DNA of 64,000 nt from positions 91,146-155,145 of the forward strand of contig QKWP01001064.1 in assembly GCA_003550325.1 (NCBI GenBank). Reading direction: 5' to 3'. Source of the stretch: Gigaspora rosea. Its lineage: Eukaryota; Glomeromycota; Glomeromycetes; Diversisporales; Gigasporaceae. The notes below the pieces were generated by a model that saw nothing but the letters and a program-made list of their open reading frames with translations, made no database searches and had not been told where the DNA came from. Both the position numbers and the translations under genes were made by a program. Each line of letters starts with the position of its first letter. The first letter of the stretch is position 1. This document shows positions 24,300-34,744 of the stretch, one piece after another.

Positions 24300-24923
24300 T
24301 TTTTTTTTAAATTTCCTTGGTAGTATACCCAAGGGTGCTGTTGGCACTCTTTTATTAACTCACTATATCAAAGGTCTTACATATACAGTAGGGTTTCCTA
24401 ACTATTCTATATCTCCCTCCAATCGTCTGTTTTTTCCGGCTGAATCCAGCCGGCCAACCACACTTCGGTGCCCTGTACCTCTTGGATCATAGGCAGCTTT
24501 AAGGAACTACATATTCTGCTGGCCTGCTATATAGGTTGGCCCTTTTTCATCTACCCTAGGAGCCACTTCCCATTTTCAGTTGGTGTAGCATCACTAGATG
24601 CCTAGCTTCCTAATTCGGTTGGTATCCTTGTTTTCATTTCTTGTTCATAATGTTCTTTTTATAGTGGATAATCCTTATGTTTACGACGTTTCTTGTCAGA
24701 TTTTTTTCTTTTTTGGATGTTGTATGATTTCTGTGGCTATGTCACGCAACTCATTGTAGCTATAGTACCAAGTCCAGAAATGAGAGAGATGTTCGACGCC
24801 TCATCATAGATCCTTACTATTCGTGGTCCCAATATAGTTTTTGTCATCTACTAGACTCGAACTGGAGACCTTGCGAATAGGACCCTAGAGTGCTAACCAC
24901 TGTGCTATCCGACCCAGGGTCTT
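24300..24923 (-). mobile_element. SINE with tRNA-like head, type 1
   Basis: A 624-bp insertion flanked by a 14-bp duplication ACTATTGATATTTT (24286-24299, 24924-24937). On the minus strand it starts with a tRNA-like head (see 24842-24923) and ends in an A-rich tail, read as the T run at 24300-24308. Variable-length duplication, a tail and a Pol III head together identify a SINE. The body is clearly richer in G+C than its surroundings. A 102-codon plus-strand open frame (24184-24492) crosses its boundary and is not a gene. Confidence 0.88.
24842..24923 (-). other. tRNA-like Pol III promoter of the SINE
   Basis: On the minus strand, GGATAGCACAGTGGTTAGCA fits an A box and CCAGTTCGAGTCT a B box, at tRNA-like spacing. 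It lies at the 5' end of a SINE with a target duplication, so it is a retroposon promoter rather than a working tRNA gene. Confidence 0.75.
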
Positions 24924-24937
24924 ACTATTGATATTTT

Positions 24938-25662
24938 ATTATATGCTAGTATAACAATTTTATGAAGCCATCTTGATAGAGAAAAAATGCTATTGCTAAT
25001 AATCATTTGCATAAAATTACTTCGTATTTAGAAAATAAAAAATAGTATTAGTGCTTAATATTGATGATTATTATAATATTCATACCAAATAAATTCCCAA
25101 TTTATGCTTAACATTAAGTGCAATATATATGATAACCTTGTTGCTAAATAGTTTTATATAATGACTATTTTATAAGTCACACCAAATAGTATATCAATTT
25201 ATAATTCAAAACTAATTAATCCAAATATTATGCACTTTTTTAAATTCCTAAAACTTTTAATGGCCAATTGTATTACCAAATATCTTTGCACGAGAAGCTT
25301 AAAAGTATGACTCTTTACAAATATAATAATCATATAAAAGAATAACAGAAAGAGTATAAAATAAAAAATACAATTCTTTTAGTCTTTTTTGAATTAAGCC
25401 TAAAAGTAATAAATTTATATATTATGCTTTACAAGAAGTTTATAAAATTCCTTTATTAACTAATTATTTAACAATTATATTGTAGGTAATTAGCATGAGC
25501 AAGTTTTTACTCAACAAGCCATTACTCTTTATTTACTAAATTATAAAAATGATATAACAAACAATATATTATCTTTTATTCCAATTATTAGTATTTTTTA
25601 TATTTAACCAAATTTACTTGAATTAATACTAAAAATCTAATAGAATATAGATAGTGATGAAA
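24938..25662. other. AT-rich spacer, nothing recognised
   Basis: No gene, tandem array or element ends seen. Confidence 0.4.
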
Positions 25663-25885
25663 TTATTTCAGAATCAAAAACCCAAAATTAAAATTTAAAG
25701 ACAAAATTGTTTTGATCTAGTTTTATTTAAAAGACAAAATTTTTTGATACTGTTTTTGAATAAATGAAACTAAAAGAAACATAACTATATAAATTTTATT
25801 TGCTTCTTTATAAAAAATTTTAAATTTCTCTAATAAAAACAAAATAGATCTTTTTTTAAAAATCAATTTTGTTATTATGTATAAC
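25663..25885 (-). repeat. Dispersed repeat R, copy 2 (inverted)
   Basis: Reverse-oriented copy of R: ATAAATTTTATTTGCTTCTT, AAATTTCTCTAATAAAAAC and AAATAGATC match the inverse of 49660-49900. Confidence 0.6.
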
Positions 25886-26280
25886 TGGGACTTTTTTAAT
25901 TTGAAGTATTAATATATTTTTAATACAAGTAAAACACTAAGTAAATTGCCAAGCCTATATCAAATATTCATTTTAATAGAGCAATAAAAAGTGCTTGAAA
26001 AGAAATTAAACTAATCATTGTAGATAAATTCGATAAATGTTGTAAAGATACTAAGTTTCTATTTTTATTTGAATTATTAGATAATATAGTACTAGTTAGA
26101 TTAGATATATATTTGATTTTATTTTGGTCTGGTAATTGAAATTTATATAACAAAGGTATATTTTGGACATGTTATATTTTTTTTAAGATTTAAAAAATAT
26201 AACTATAATGAAATACTTTAGTATTTTTTTAAGATATACTCTATTGAAATCAGAATAATCATTCAATATTAGATGTACTA
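25886..26280. other. AT-rich spacer
   Basis: Holds a 61-codon antisense open frame (25968-26153) with no recognisable motif; probably chance. Confidence 0.35.
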
Positions 26281-26295
26281 AAAGATTATTTAATT

Positions 26296-27520
26296 TTTTT
26301 TAAACTTTAAAGAACGGGTACTATGGCTGGGATTTTATTAAAGTTATTAGGACGTAATATTTATTACATGAATGAGGATACAACTAGCCACACGTGCACT
26401 TTTGGTGCCTAATTTAAGTAGTCCACCCAAAGGTTCTACAACCCAACTATGGGAATTGCCTATTTAAACCTCTGGTTCACGCTCTTCTTATTACTACCCG
26501 ATGCACTGCACAAGCACAGATATTAGGGGCATCTATAAATAACGTTATGTACCCCTCATAGTAGCGCTTGACCCCCCCTCTACTATATAAAAAATTTTTT
26601 CAAAATCCGTATGTTTATATATAAAATTTTACAAAACCTTGAATATATTGTGACACAGGGATCCGATTTGGATGATTTAGATACCATTCGATTCGTCTCA
26701 GTGAGACAAATCCAATGATACCAAAATCATTTTATTTGGATCACTGGATCAATAGTTATTTACAAAAAACTATTGATTTTATAGTTATTTTATAAGAAAA
26801 CATAATAACCAATAGTATTTGGCCAATAACTTTTGATTCAGCGATCCAAATAAATTGAAATTGGCACTATTCGACTCCTCTCACCGAGACGAATCAAATG
26901 GTACCGAAATCATTAAATTTGGACTACTGGATCAGATTTTAGACGATTTTTTCTAAAAAAATTGCGTTATATTTTTTTGACCCCCTACTTAAGAGGAAAA
27001 TCATTATATTTTGTCAGACCCCTCCCCCTCTCTTGTATAACGTTATTTCTGGATGCCCCCTTATGGGGCCCAACTCTTTTTAGATAAATCGTTAGCCTAA
27101 GGGCTACTTTACCCTCGCACCTATTGCCTACCATTATCCTTCTGCAACCCATTCCACTTCGTGATATGGATTTAGCGACAAAGCTGCCTGCCCTTATTAG
27201 GTTCATTCCGATCCCGGCCACCCACCTTCTTTTGGTAGTGCTGTTGTAGATCTTCACTATTACCTCCTAATTCGGAACTTGCCAAACGGGTTTCCATTTC
27301 TCCGGTTCCCTGGATTTACGTATAACAATGACACTATTGCACCGTAGCTCCTATTCAAGATAGTGGAACCAAGGTAATAAGTTTTTGCAACCCAACCGAT
27401 CTGAGCCACATGGTTACCGAACACAGGCCTATTGTTCAAAGCGTCAATAGTGGGATTCGAACTGTTAACCTGCCACTTGGGAGTAACACCTTGACCGCTT
27501 CTCTAAGGCACAACACCCTG
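26296..27520 (-). mobile_element. SINE with tRNA-like head, type 2, split by a hairpin element
   Basis: Flanked by a 15-bp duplication AAAGATTATTTAATT (26281-26295, 27521-27535), with a T run at the left (the A-rich tail on the minus strand) and a tRNA-like head at the right. In the head, GGCAGGTTAACAGTTCGAAT carries the B box (inverse at 27452-27463) and GAGAAGCGGTCAAGG lies where an A box is expected. The segments CTTGCCAAACGGGTTTC and AACACAGGCCTATT are shared with the SINE at 45481-47095. It is interrupted by the element at 26526-27060, leaving about 690 bp of SINE. Confidence 0.87.
26526..27060. mobile_element. TTA-flanked hairpin element (PIF/Harbinger-like)
   Basis: A 535-bp element with ends GGGGCATCTATAAATAACGT and its imperfect inverse, flanked by TTA (26523-26525, 27061-27063). 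The core modules (ACCATTCGATTCGTCTCAGT and inverse) resemble the palindrome at 39300-40112. It sits inside the SINE 26296-27520, so it is the younger insertion. A 90-codon antisense open frame across its right edge is not a gene. Confidence 0.85.
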
Positions 27521-27535
27521 AAAGATTATTTAATT

Positions 27536-27884
27536 AACCCTATACTATATATATAAAATATAGAAATCAGCATTTTTGTCTATATAAAGTTAATTTTTTA
27601 TTAAGATAACATTTCATGGGCTATTAATGAAAATTGTAAATCTTGTTTTTGTGAATCTAATAGTAATAAAATATTAAAATTAGTTGGATAGATAAAAAGT
27701 TACAAGCAATTTCAAATTTTAAAATTTTTATAAAACTAGGAATTATGATTTCTGTATTAATATAGTTTATTATAAAAATTTCTCTATTAATACAATTTTT
27801 TCTTTTTATTATGAATTCTTAATTAATTAAGTTTATAGATTATTCTTTTGAGAATATGCACAGTAAAATATGACATTAGAGTAA
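27536..27884. other. AT-rich spacer
   Basis: Nothing recognisable between the SINE and the next foldback region. Confidence 0.4.
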
Positions 27885-28945
27885 TACTCTGCAATAATGA
27901 TGCCTAACAAATAATGAAATATTCATCATTAATGAATAACAAAATTATTTGTAAAGTAATTTTTGATTAATAAATTAACAATTAACAAAAACTCTAACAA
28001 TTAATGAAATCTATAAAGAATTAATGAAGTCTATAACAAATTGACAAAACCTATGATAAATTGAAGAAACCTATAAAGAAATCTGAAGAGTTATATTTTA
28101 TACAAGATAGAGTTAATTAATGTGTTTATAAAAAGTTAAATGTTTTAATAACAATAACAATAAGAGCAAAAAAAAAAGATATTTTAGATGATAATGCATA
28201 ATTAATAATAGTGATAGAAAATCAATATAGGTTGTATAACAATATATATATATTAAGATTTAAGATATCCATTACATTATTATTATTATCTATTATGATT
28301 TTACTTATTTACAAATAACAAATCAAAAAAAAAATCAAAATTTTGTAAATAAACAAAGTATGTAAATATATAAGTTTAGAGCAAGAGTATTACTATTAAA
28401 ACTTACAACAATAGACTAGTGCTCATTATATATAAAATTTCATTAGAGCACCAAGTTCAATCTAAACATTGGTTTTCAAGATTTTCATGTCACTTCTTTT
28501 TTACAATTTCATAATTTATATTGGGCTGATTCTGAATCAATGAAAATAAATGCATGCACAAATTTTGACTATTCCAGATTAACCCAATATATTAAACATG
28601 AGAAAGAGGAAAATAAAAAAAGCTAATAAAATCTTATAATAAAATATTATTTTTTGAAACAATTTAAAGTTTAGTGTATCTAAAGATTATTATATAGAAG
28701 TTTGTTGTTTAATTACTGGCTAAATCAGTTGACAATGTTTTAGAGGTTTCGTCAAGAGTTTCGTCAATATATTATAGATTTTGTCAATTTATTTAGGATT
28801 TGTTAATTTGTTCCATAGGTTTTGTCAATCATTAGGAATTTTGTCAATCGTTAAAGTTTTGTTACTAACAAAATCATAACAATATTATTTATCACAAAAA
28901 TAATTTCATAGGCATTATTATCCTGTAACAATTTTTTAAAACAGT
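27885..28945. repeat. Possible foldback element with iterated ends
   Basis: The left side repeats words of the type AATTGACAAAACCTATGA, AATTAATGAAATCTATAA. The right side carries their inverse (TAGGTTTTGTCAATCATTAG, TAGATTTTGTCAATTT). AATAATGATGCCTA on the left mirrors TAGGCATTATTA on the right. The middle is plain AT-rich DNA. Exact ends and a target duplication could not be fixed. Confidence 0.4.
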
Positions 28946-29048
28946 CAAAGTTATTGTTAACAGAAAAACCCTTAGTATATATAATATATTTGTCATTAAA
29001 AAAAATCTATATATATAAATAATAATCATTTAACTTTATTAACAAAAA

Positions 29049-29566
29049 AGCAGAGGTGTTTCTTTTTGTAACCTTCAGTAAGTTTATCGAAAGCTTGGTC
29101 AAAGCTTTATTATCAAGGATCAGAATAAAAAAATTACCTATAAGCTGGCATCGTTAGATTTTACAATTGACAAAAAAAAATGCCATTAGAGTTCAGTAGC
29201 AAGCATTTGACAAATTCAATCATTGTCATAAGCTATTACATAATGGGACAGATAAAAGCTCTATGGTTATTGCATATAGTCATGGATACCATGAAAGCTA
29301 TTTTACTTTTTCATTAAATAAAAATTGCCTTTATTGTGAAAATGTTCTTAAATTAGGTATATGAAATAAAGTTTTATCTCTTTTTTTATGTTAAGTAAAT
29401 TAGGTATTAAAAAGTCAAATATAAAGGAATTTATTGATGCCAATGACAAGATCAGAAGATATTGGATAAAGATGATATATTAGAAGTGCTTCAAAAAGAT
29501 AAGCAAGCATTACCAAGAGTGAAGCAAGCTTATTCCACAGCTTTTGAAAGATTTTTGAAAATTTAG
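29049..29566 (+). pseudogene. Degenerate coding remnant, family unknown
   Basis: One plus-strand frame runs from about 29049 to 29362 with only two internal TAG codons, reading for example FSKFIESLVKALLSRIRIKK and, after the stops, NGTDKSSMVIAYSHGYHESY, ending YCENVLKLGI. A second block at 29450-29566 reads KILDKDDILEVLQKDKQALP and ends FERFLKI. The amino-acid mix (His, Trp, Cys, Tyr) differs from chance AT-rich translation, where Lys/Asn/Ile/Leu dominate. I do not recognise the family. It may be part of a mobile element or an old host gene. Confidence 0.35.
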
Positions 29567-29736
29567 CATTAATATTTTTTTTCAACGTAATTTGATGAAT
29601 TAAATGGTTTAATCAATAATAAAAATTATTTATTTTTTAATGTAAAACTAGTCAGTTTATTTTTTGTAAATAAATAAAATAGATTACATTTATTGCATAA
29701 TTTTATATATGAAAAAAAACAAAAATTTGCCTGTAA

Positions 29737-29860
29737 GAGGGCTTCCAGAAATTATATAATTTTTATTATAAAATTTTCATAACTATTACACACCGACCCA
29801 CACCTAATACATATTAGTACTATATTAAAAAAATAAATAAACTACAATTAATTAGAATTA
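29737..29860. mobile_element. Truncated TAA-flanked element end
   Basis: GAGGGCTTCCAGAAATTATA after TAA (29734-29736) is the same end type as 48624 (GGGGCTTCCAGAAATTACG). The following CCCACACCTAATAC also matches the inner sequence of that family. The right end is not found. Confidence 0.5.
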
Positions 29861-31465
29861 AGAAATTATGCCTATTTATTCCTTAAAAGATAATAACTAT
29901 AATATACAATAATAAAAGTGAAAAGATTTACTAAGTAGAATTCCAATCATTAAGCATTTATCCAAATAAATATTGGATATTACCTGACAAATTTATAATT
30001 TAACAGGATCAAATTTGATTGAATAATAAACGATAGAATATAGTAACTGATAATTATTATTATTACGTATCAAATTGGTTGGATTTTTTAAACAGAATCA
30101 TCTTTATCTATTTATCTATCTTTTATCTATTTAAAACACTATCAACCAATCAGAAACTCATTAATTGGTCAGATTTTTTAAAGGCTAAGCCATTAAATTA
30201 TAAACTCAAAGCATTTAGTGGCACTTGAATGCAAATATTTAATTAAGTATGAAAGTCGATTTTTGTTACACGTACTGTTATTTGTTATTTATTATTAAAT
30301 TTAATAAGCCATCACTATTGCGTGTTATGTAGCTACCCATGTATGATCACGTATATGATTGTTTAATATTTTTTTAATTCGAATAAAATCTAATATAGAA
30401 TTATTACGCTCAAGTGTATATGAATCCTTATAAAACAAAAACATTCACACTTTGGGATGTGTATAAATAAAATTTTTATAAACTCTGATTAAAAATAGAC
30501 AAATTCGATGTTGAACTTACAGTATATACTCGTTTACATTATGAAAGAAAATAATGATATTCATATGCTTCATCAATCGTTATCGGTCTTATTATTTGTC
30601 ATAGATCTCGCGCCGAAATGTTTAGTCATTCGTCAGGTGTCATTAGTGATATATGCTATTCGTGAATCGTGAAATGGCAATTGCCATTTTAGAATTGGTA
30701 TCTATTTACCAATTAATAAAAAAAAAAAAAAAAGTAAAAATAATAATAATAATAAAATAAAAAAATTCAAAAAAAATAAATAAATAAATAAAAAGCAAAT
30801 AAAAATGAATTACTATATTCTTTGCCTAAATATTAAATGCTAGCCAAATTTTCATACATTAAAATACATTCAAATATTTATCTCACATGGAACACATCTG
30901 CATTTGTTTTTCGGCAATAGCAGAAATTTGGTTGGGTATCTTGTCTAATCCGAATGAAATAAGAAAAAATTATTACTTTTTTTTTAAAAAAAAGACAAAT
31001 ATAAATTTATCTTTTCCAAGTGTTTTCATGACTGTCATGCTCTTTTGCTACGCCAATACAAAGAACCTTAAAGGTATTAGCTTGAATTTCGGGTTAAAAA
31101 TTTTTTAGTATATTTAGACATTCATTATAACGAATTTCACGAGTCACAAAGTTATATCCTTGCGATTCAATAAAGTGTTGAAGAAAATATGTAATAAATA
31201 TAGAAAAAAAAATGAAACAATAAAAGAGTTATCTTTATAAAATCAATGAAAAAGATCAATGCAAATATCAATGTAATTATTATTATTATTATTTCTCAAT
31301 AAGACTTTTTCATCAAAGCTGTGCCTACGTCTTTTTTATAACGAATACAAGATTATACTGTCTAAAGAATCTTTCCGAAATCGTGAAGAAATCGTAAATG
31401 AATCGTAAAAGATCATTATCATGATTGCTTGGAACCTCTATGAAGAAAAAAGGCCTGCCCTTTGT
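29861..31465. other. AT-rich region without recognised genes
   Basis: Contains an A-rich simple repeat at about 30718-30800 (AAATAATAATAATAATAAAA, AAATAAATAAATAAATAAAA). A 73-codon plus-strand open frame (30887-31108) starts with ATG but shows no family pattern and crosses a T run. From 31300 on, the sequence is less AT-rich and leads into the remnant at 31466. Confidence 0.4.
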
Positions 31466-31621
31466 TCACACATAAAACCTCAATAAGGCTTTTTCATCAA
31501 AGCCATATATATCTATCATCCTATGTGTGATTATTCGTACGCCATCTAACCATTTTGCCAAGAACTTGTCTCCATTCTTTTGAACGTCACCTAATCTACC
31601 AAAAGGATCTATTCGATTCAT
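31466..31621 (-). pseudogene. Possible protein-kinase-like fragment
   Basis: From an ATG at 31621 the minus strand reads about 51 codons to a TGA: MNRIDPFGRLGDVQKNG, then FLAKWLDGVRIITHRM, then a stretch containing GFDEKALLRF. The pattern PFxRLxDVxxxG...FxAxWLDGxR resembles the start of the catalytic domain in the expanded TKL-like kinases of arbuscular mycorrhizal fungi (a glycine-rich loop, then a W-DG turn). The glycine loop is not intact and no lysine/HRD/DFG region follows. FDEKALL-type sequence recurs shortly afterwards on the same strand (near 31316), so part may be duplicated. The match is from memory and weak. Confidence 0.25.
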
Positions 31622-31948
31622 CTTATGTTTCATAATTCTAAGTTGAAACCCTTTAATATAGTATCAACATCTTTGGTTCTGCTTGTTCATCCTTGTATTA
31701 ATTTTTGAGAGTTATACATTTGACATTAAGCTTCAGAAGTGTTATATCAGTTGGATTTGCATATTTTCCATAATTATCTTAGAATCTAATTCATCAAATA
31801 CTTGCACATTTGTTGTAGCGCTCGAGTTAATTCATATATTTGAGATCGCTATACTATATAATCTGTAAACTTATTAAATATGTAAGTATAAAATAAAATA
31901 AAGCGGCATACTATGTAATAAATTTAAACTTTAACCTACTTCTTTGAA
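31622..31948. other. Possible upstream part of the coding remnant
   Basis: The composition is coding-like, but all frames are interrupted on both strands. I cannot assign a product. A 61-codon plus-strand open frame here (31683-31868) has no recognisable motif. Confidence 0.3.
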
Positions 31949-31950
31949 TA

Positions 31951-32316
31951 TATGGGCCCTCAAAAGTAGAAACCAAGGAATTTGACTATTTTTTGAAAAT
32001 TGACCTGTTTGATTGATTAGGTGTAAAATTTTAGGCCCAATCTTTTTTACTTAATAATGAAAGTCTAATCACTTAATAAATTTTTGCGATACAACGGTTA
32101 AAAGCTTTTGACGCTATAATCTAAAAATAGATTACCGAGATTTACTGATAGTAATACGGAATCTGCAGATCTAATAATCCTGTTTAAACAGGTTTGTTAA
32201 TCATGAATAACCTAATTTTAGATTGTTTTGATTTTGTGTAACAAAATAGTTTTTGCCGATTTTCTCAAAACCCGTGATCAGCCAAATTCCTTAGTTTCTA
32301 CTTTTGAGGGCCCATA
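31951..32316. mobile_element. TA-flanked TIR element with GGGCCCT ends
   Basis: Inverted ends TATGGGCCCTCAAAAGTAGA (31951) and its inverse, with about 35 bp of near-identity, flanked by TA (31949-31950, 32317-32318). Length 366 bp, with a weakly palindromic inside. A pogo-like element begins exactly at its right edge. Confidence 0.75.
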
Positions 32317-32517
32317 TAGTCAGACCTCTAAATGCAATGCGACAGACCATATGTAAAAACTTGGCTAAACGTGCACTTAAAGAGATATTGCTTAGGGAGG
32401 TAAAAATCTATAGGCGTAATATTAATTGAGCCCAAGAGAAGACATGCATTTAGAAGACTTTCCATAGGATGTGCACTTAGGAGGGTTGCATTTAGAGGAT
32501 CTGACTGTATATAATAT
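32317..32517. mobile_element. Pogo/Tc1-like non-autonomous element, family P1
   Basis: Starts TAGTCAGACCTCTAAATGCA (first base C changed to T) and ends ATCTGACTG before TA. Internal words GTGCACTTA and GCATTTAGA are eroded family motifs. It abuts or overlaps the last bases of the preceding TIR element, so one inserted at the TA end of the other. Confidence 0.75.
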
Positions 32518-33724
32518 TACAAAAAATAAAAAGAAAGTATCTAGTGTAATTGTTTGTAGTAAAAATAAAAGTATTAGTGGATCGGCAATTGGTAAGTAAA
32601 TTAAAACTGGGTAAGTGAAAAGCTAAAGATAGCTACGTCAATTTCATTGGCTTTCAGATTTGAAAATTTTGTGTAACAGAGTTCGTCTACTATGCTACAA
32701 AGAAAACTACGAACATTTTTTCGTTAAGCAAGTCATTGATTATCAAAGCATCAACACGGCAAACAATCCGAAAGCAGAAAAAATGTAAAGTGAAATACAG
32801 AAAGATCACATATACGATATCTATAAAAACAATTTATTTTTCTAAAAATTAATTAAATTCGCAAAATTTTTCTTATAGTCCCACAATAACATAGTGCTAG
32901 TAAGAGCAAGAGCAAGAGCATAAGCAAGAGATATGAGCAATAGCAAGAGCAAGAACATGAACGAAGGCAAGAGCAAGAGCATAGATTATATATAACGGTT
33001 TCAACTTTGCAATACAGTAAATATCCTTTTTAAGGTAGTTTTTTGCTAAATACGGATGACACATATTAGCTAATAAGCGCGGGAACCACCCTTATAAAAA
33101 TTAAACATACCACAAAGCTGAGATCGCTATATAAGGGTGTTAATACTAATTGATCTATTTTTTAAAAATAATGCTTTGTATATAACGATTTTACCTCTAT
33201 AACATGTATTATCGTTATACAATTAATCAATCAAAAAAATTACACCTTTTTATGCATGATAATCTAATAATTACATAACCCTCTCGTCTCTAAATACTTA
33301 TTGATCTCTTTCTATTTCTGAATTAAATACTGACAATACTCAGAATCATTTAGATCTTTTAAAAACTTTCAAATACTAGCTCATTTACCTACACTGGCTG
33401 TACCACCTCTATCTCAAAACCTCATTTAACTTAAAATACTAATTTGCTCACTACATCTGCATTCTCTAGAATGTGAACCTTGTTGATAATCTCTAAATAT
33501 ACTTTAGTACAATGCTTTTAAAGACAAAATTTTGATTTATATCTGGTCAAAAACAGTATTCATACAGTATACTCTCCTGTATGAGTACTCTAGTTTACGT
33601 GTCGGAGAAATACAATATACAAAAGATTTTAGAATTCAAATAGTTTTAAGTAGAAATGAAATGGAAATGTGTTCGACCTTGGTGGAATCTGTAAGTATGT
33701 AGCACATATTAAATAGTTCGAATA
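32518..33724. other. AT-rich region with a repeat and a lone element end
   Basis: At 32574 TTAGTGGATCGGCAATTGG resembles the ends of 17766-18256, but no partner end was found. At 32901-32984 there is an imperfect (GCAAGA)n array. The rest shows no gene. Confidence 0.4.
32901..32984. repeat. Imperfect hexanucleotide microsatellite
   Basis: About fourteen units of the type AGAGCA/GCAAGA, interrupted by ATATGA and ACATGAACGA. Confidence 0.85.
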
Positions 33725-33825
33725 CAGTCACACTCCTCTAAATAAACATCCTTTGGGAACATAATAATAAAAGAAATTGTGCACTTAGAGGGCATGTGCA
33801 TTTAGAGGTGTTAAAATATTATTTG
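33725..33825. mobile_element. Truncated pogo-like element
   Basis: CAGTCACACTCCTCTAAATA after TA, followed by TGCACTTAGAGGGCATGTGC. The right terminal repeat is missing. Confidence 0.55.
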
Positions 33826-33962
33826 AAACACTTTTGAAACTATATTATTATTTATACTGGTCTTGTAAACAGCTCAAAGATTCTAAATTTTATTTAATTT
33901 GTAGTAATACAGTTGGTTATGCTGTCAGTTCTAATATTTGAAAAAATTACCTAAATGATATA

Positions 33963-34304
33963 CAGTCAACCCTCCATAAATGCAACTCGTAGGGACAAGC
34001 CTACAACGTGCATTTAGGGAGGTTTGCATTTAGAGAGAGCCAATTAAATTGTAGCTTTTAAAAACTAGATCATCAAGTTTGTGTAACTTCTACCAAAACT
34101 GTATAACCTATCTTAAATACTAAAATTTGATTGGCCACGTGCATTTAGGGAGGTTAGTGTAATATAAAATGTTATTCAAGAGAACGTGCATTTACAGAAT
34201 ATAGAACGTGCATTTAGCACTAATAACATTTTATGGAATAGAAAAAAATGTGCATTTAGAGAGGTATTGCATTTATGGAGGTTGCATTTATAGAGGGTTG
34301 ACTG
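33963..34304. mobile_element. Pogo/Tc1-like element, P2 variant, complete
   Basis: A 342-bp element with ends CAGTCAACCCTCCATAAATG and its imperfect inverse GAGGGTTGACTG, flanked by TA (33961-33962, 34305-34306). It carries at least seven GTGCATTTAG-type motifs on one strand. It shares its left half with the truncated copy at 1645-1839. Confidence 0.88.
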
Positions 34305-34453
34305 TACTTTGATACTTAAGTTTTTTTTTTTCTTCTATATATCCGATTTGATTGCAAAAATTTATTCTAATACCATATTTTTTTAAGCATAGTTTAGGTT
34401 AGTAATGTTATAATTTATGTCAAACATTAAAAAAAATACATATATCTACTATT

Positions 34454-34690
34454 CAGTATCTGACTCAGTATTAATTTTTCAATTAAAATTTACTGTACGA
34501 ATACCGCACAATTTATAAACTTTTCTGTGTGGCAAATACTGAGAAAATATTGCAACTGTGCGCACTACTTCTAAAATGACAATTATTTCTGTGTAGTATC
34601 CGCACATCTACTGAAAAAGATGTGCGCAAATTTTTGTTTCTGTGCGCTATGCACAGTGCGCACAGTGAAAAATAATCACTGATCTGACTG
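34454..34690. mobile_element. Possible TIR element with CTGTGCGC motifs
   Basis: The left end, CAGTATCTGACTCAGTATTA, loosely mirrors the right end, TAATCACTGATCTGACTG. Inside, TTTCTGTGTGGCA, TTTCTGTGTAGTATCCGCAC and TTTCTGTGCGCTATGCAC form an iterated, G+C-richer motif. The ends are only partly matched, so the call is tentative. Confidence 0.4.
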
Positions 34691-34744
34691 TATTTTACAC
34701 CATTCTATAACTACTCGTGGGTTTGAATACATTATATCTTTAGC

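Noticed and set aside
24842..24923. Functional tRNA gene
   Set aside because: The A- and B-box-like sequence sits at the head of an insertion with a 14-bp duplication and an oligo-A tail, so it is a SINE promoter. The same applies at 27489-27520 and 47027-47095.
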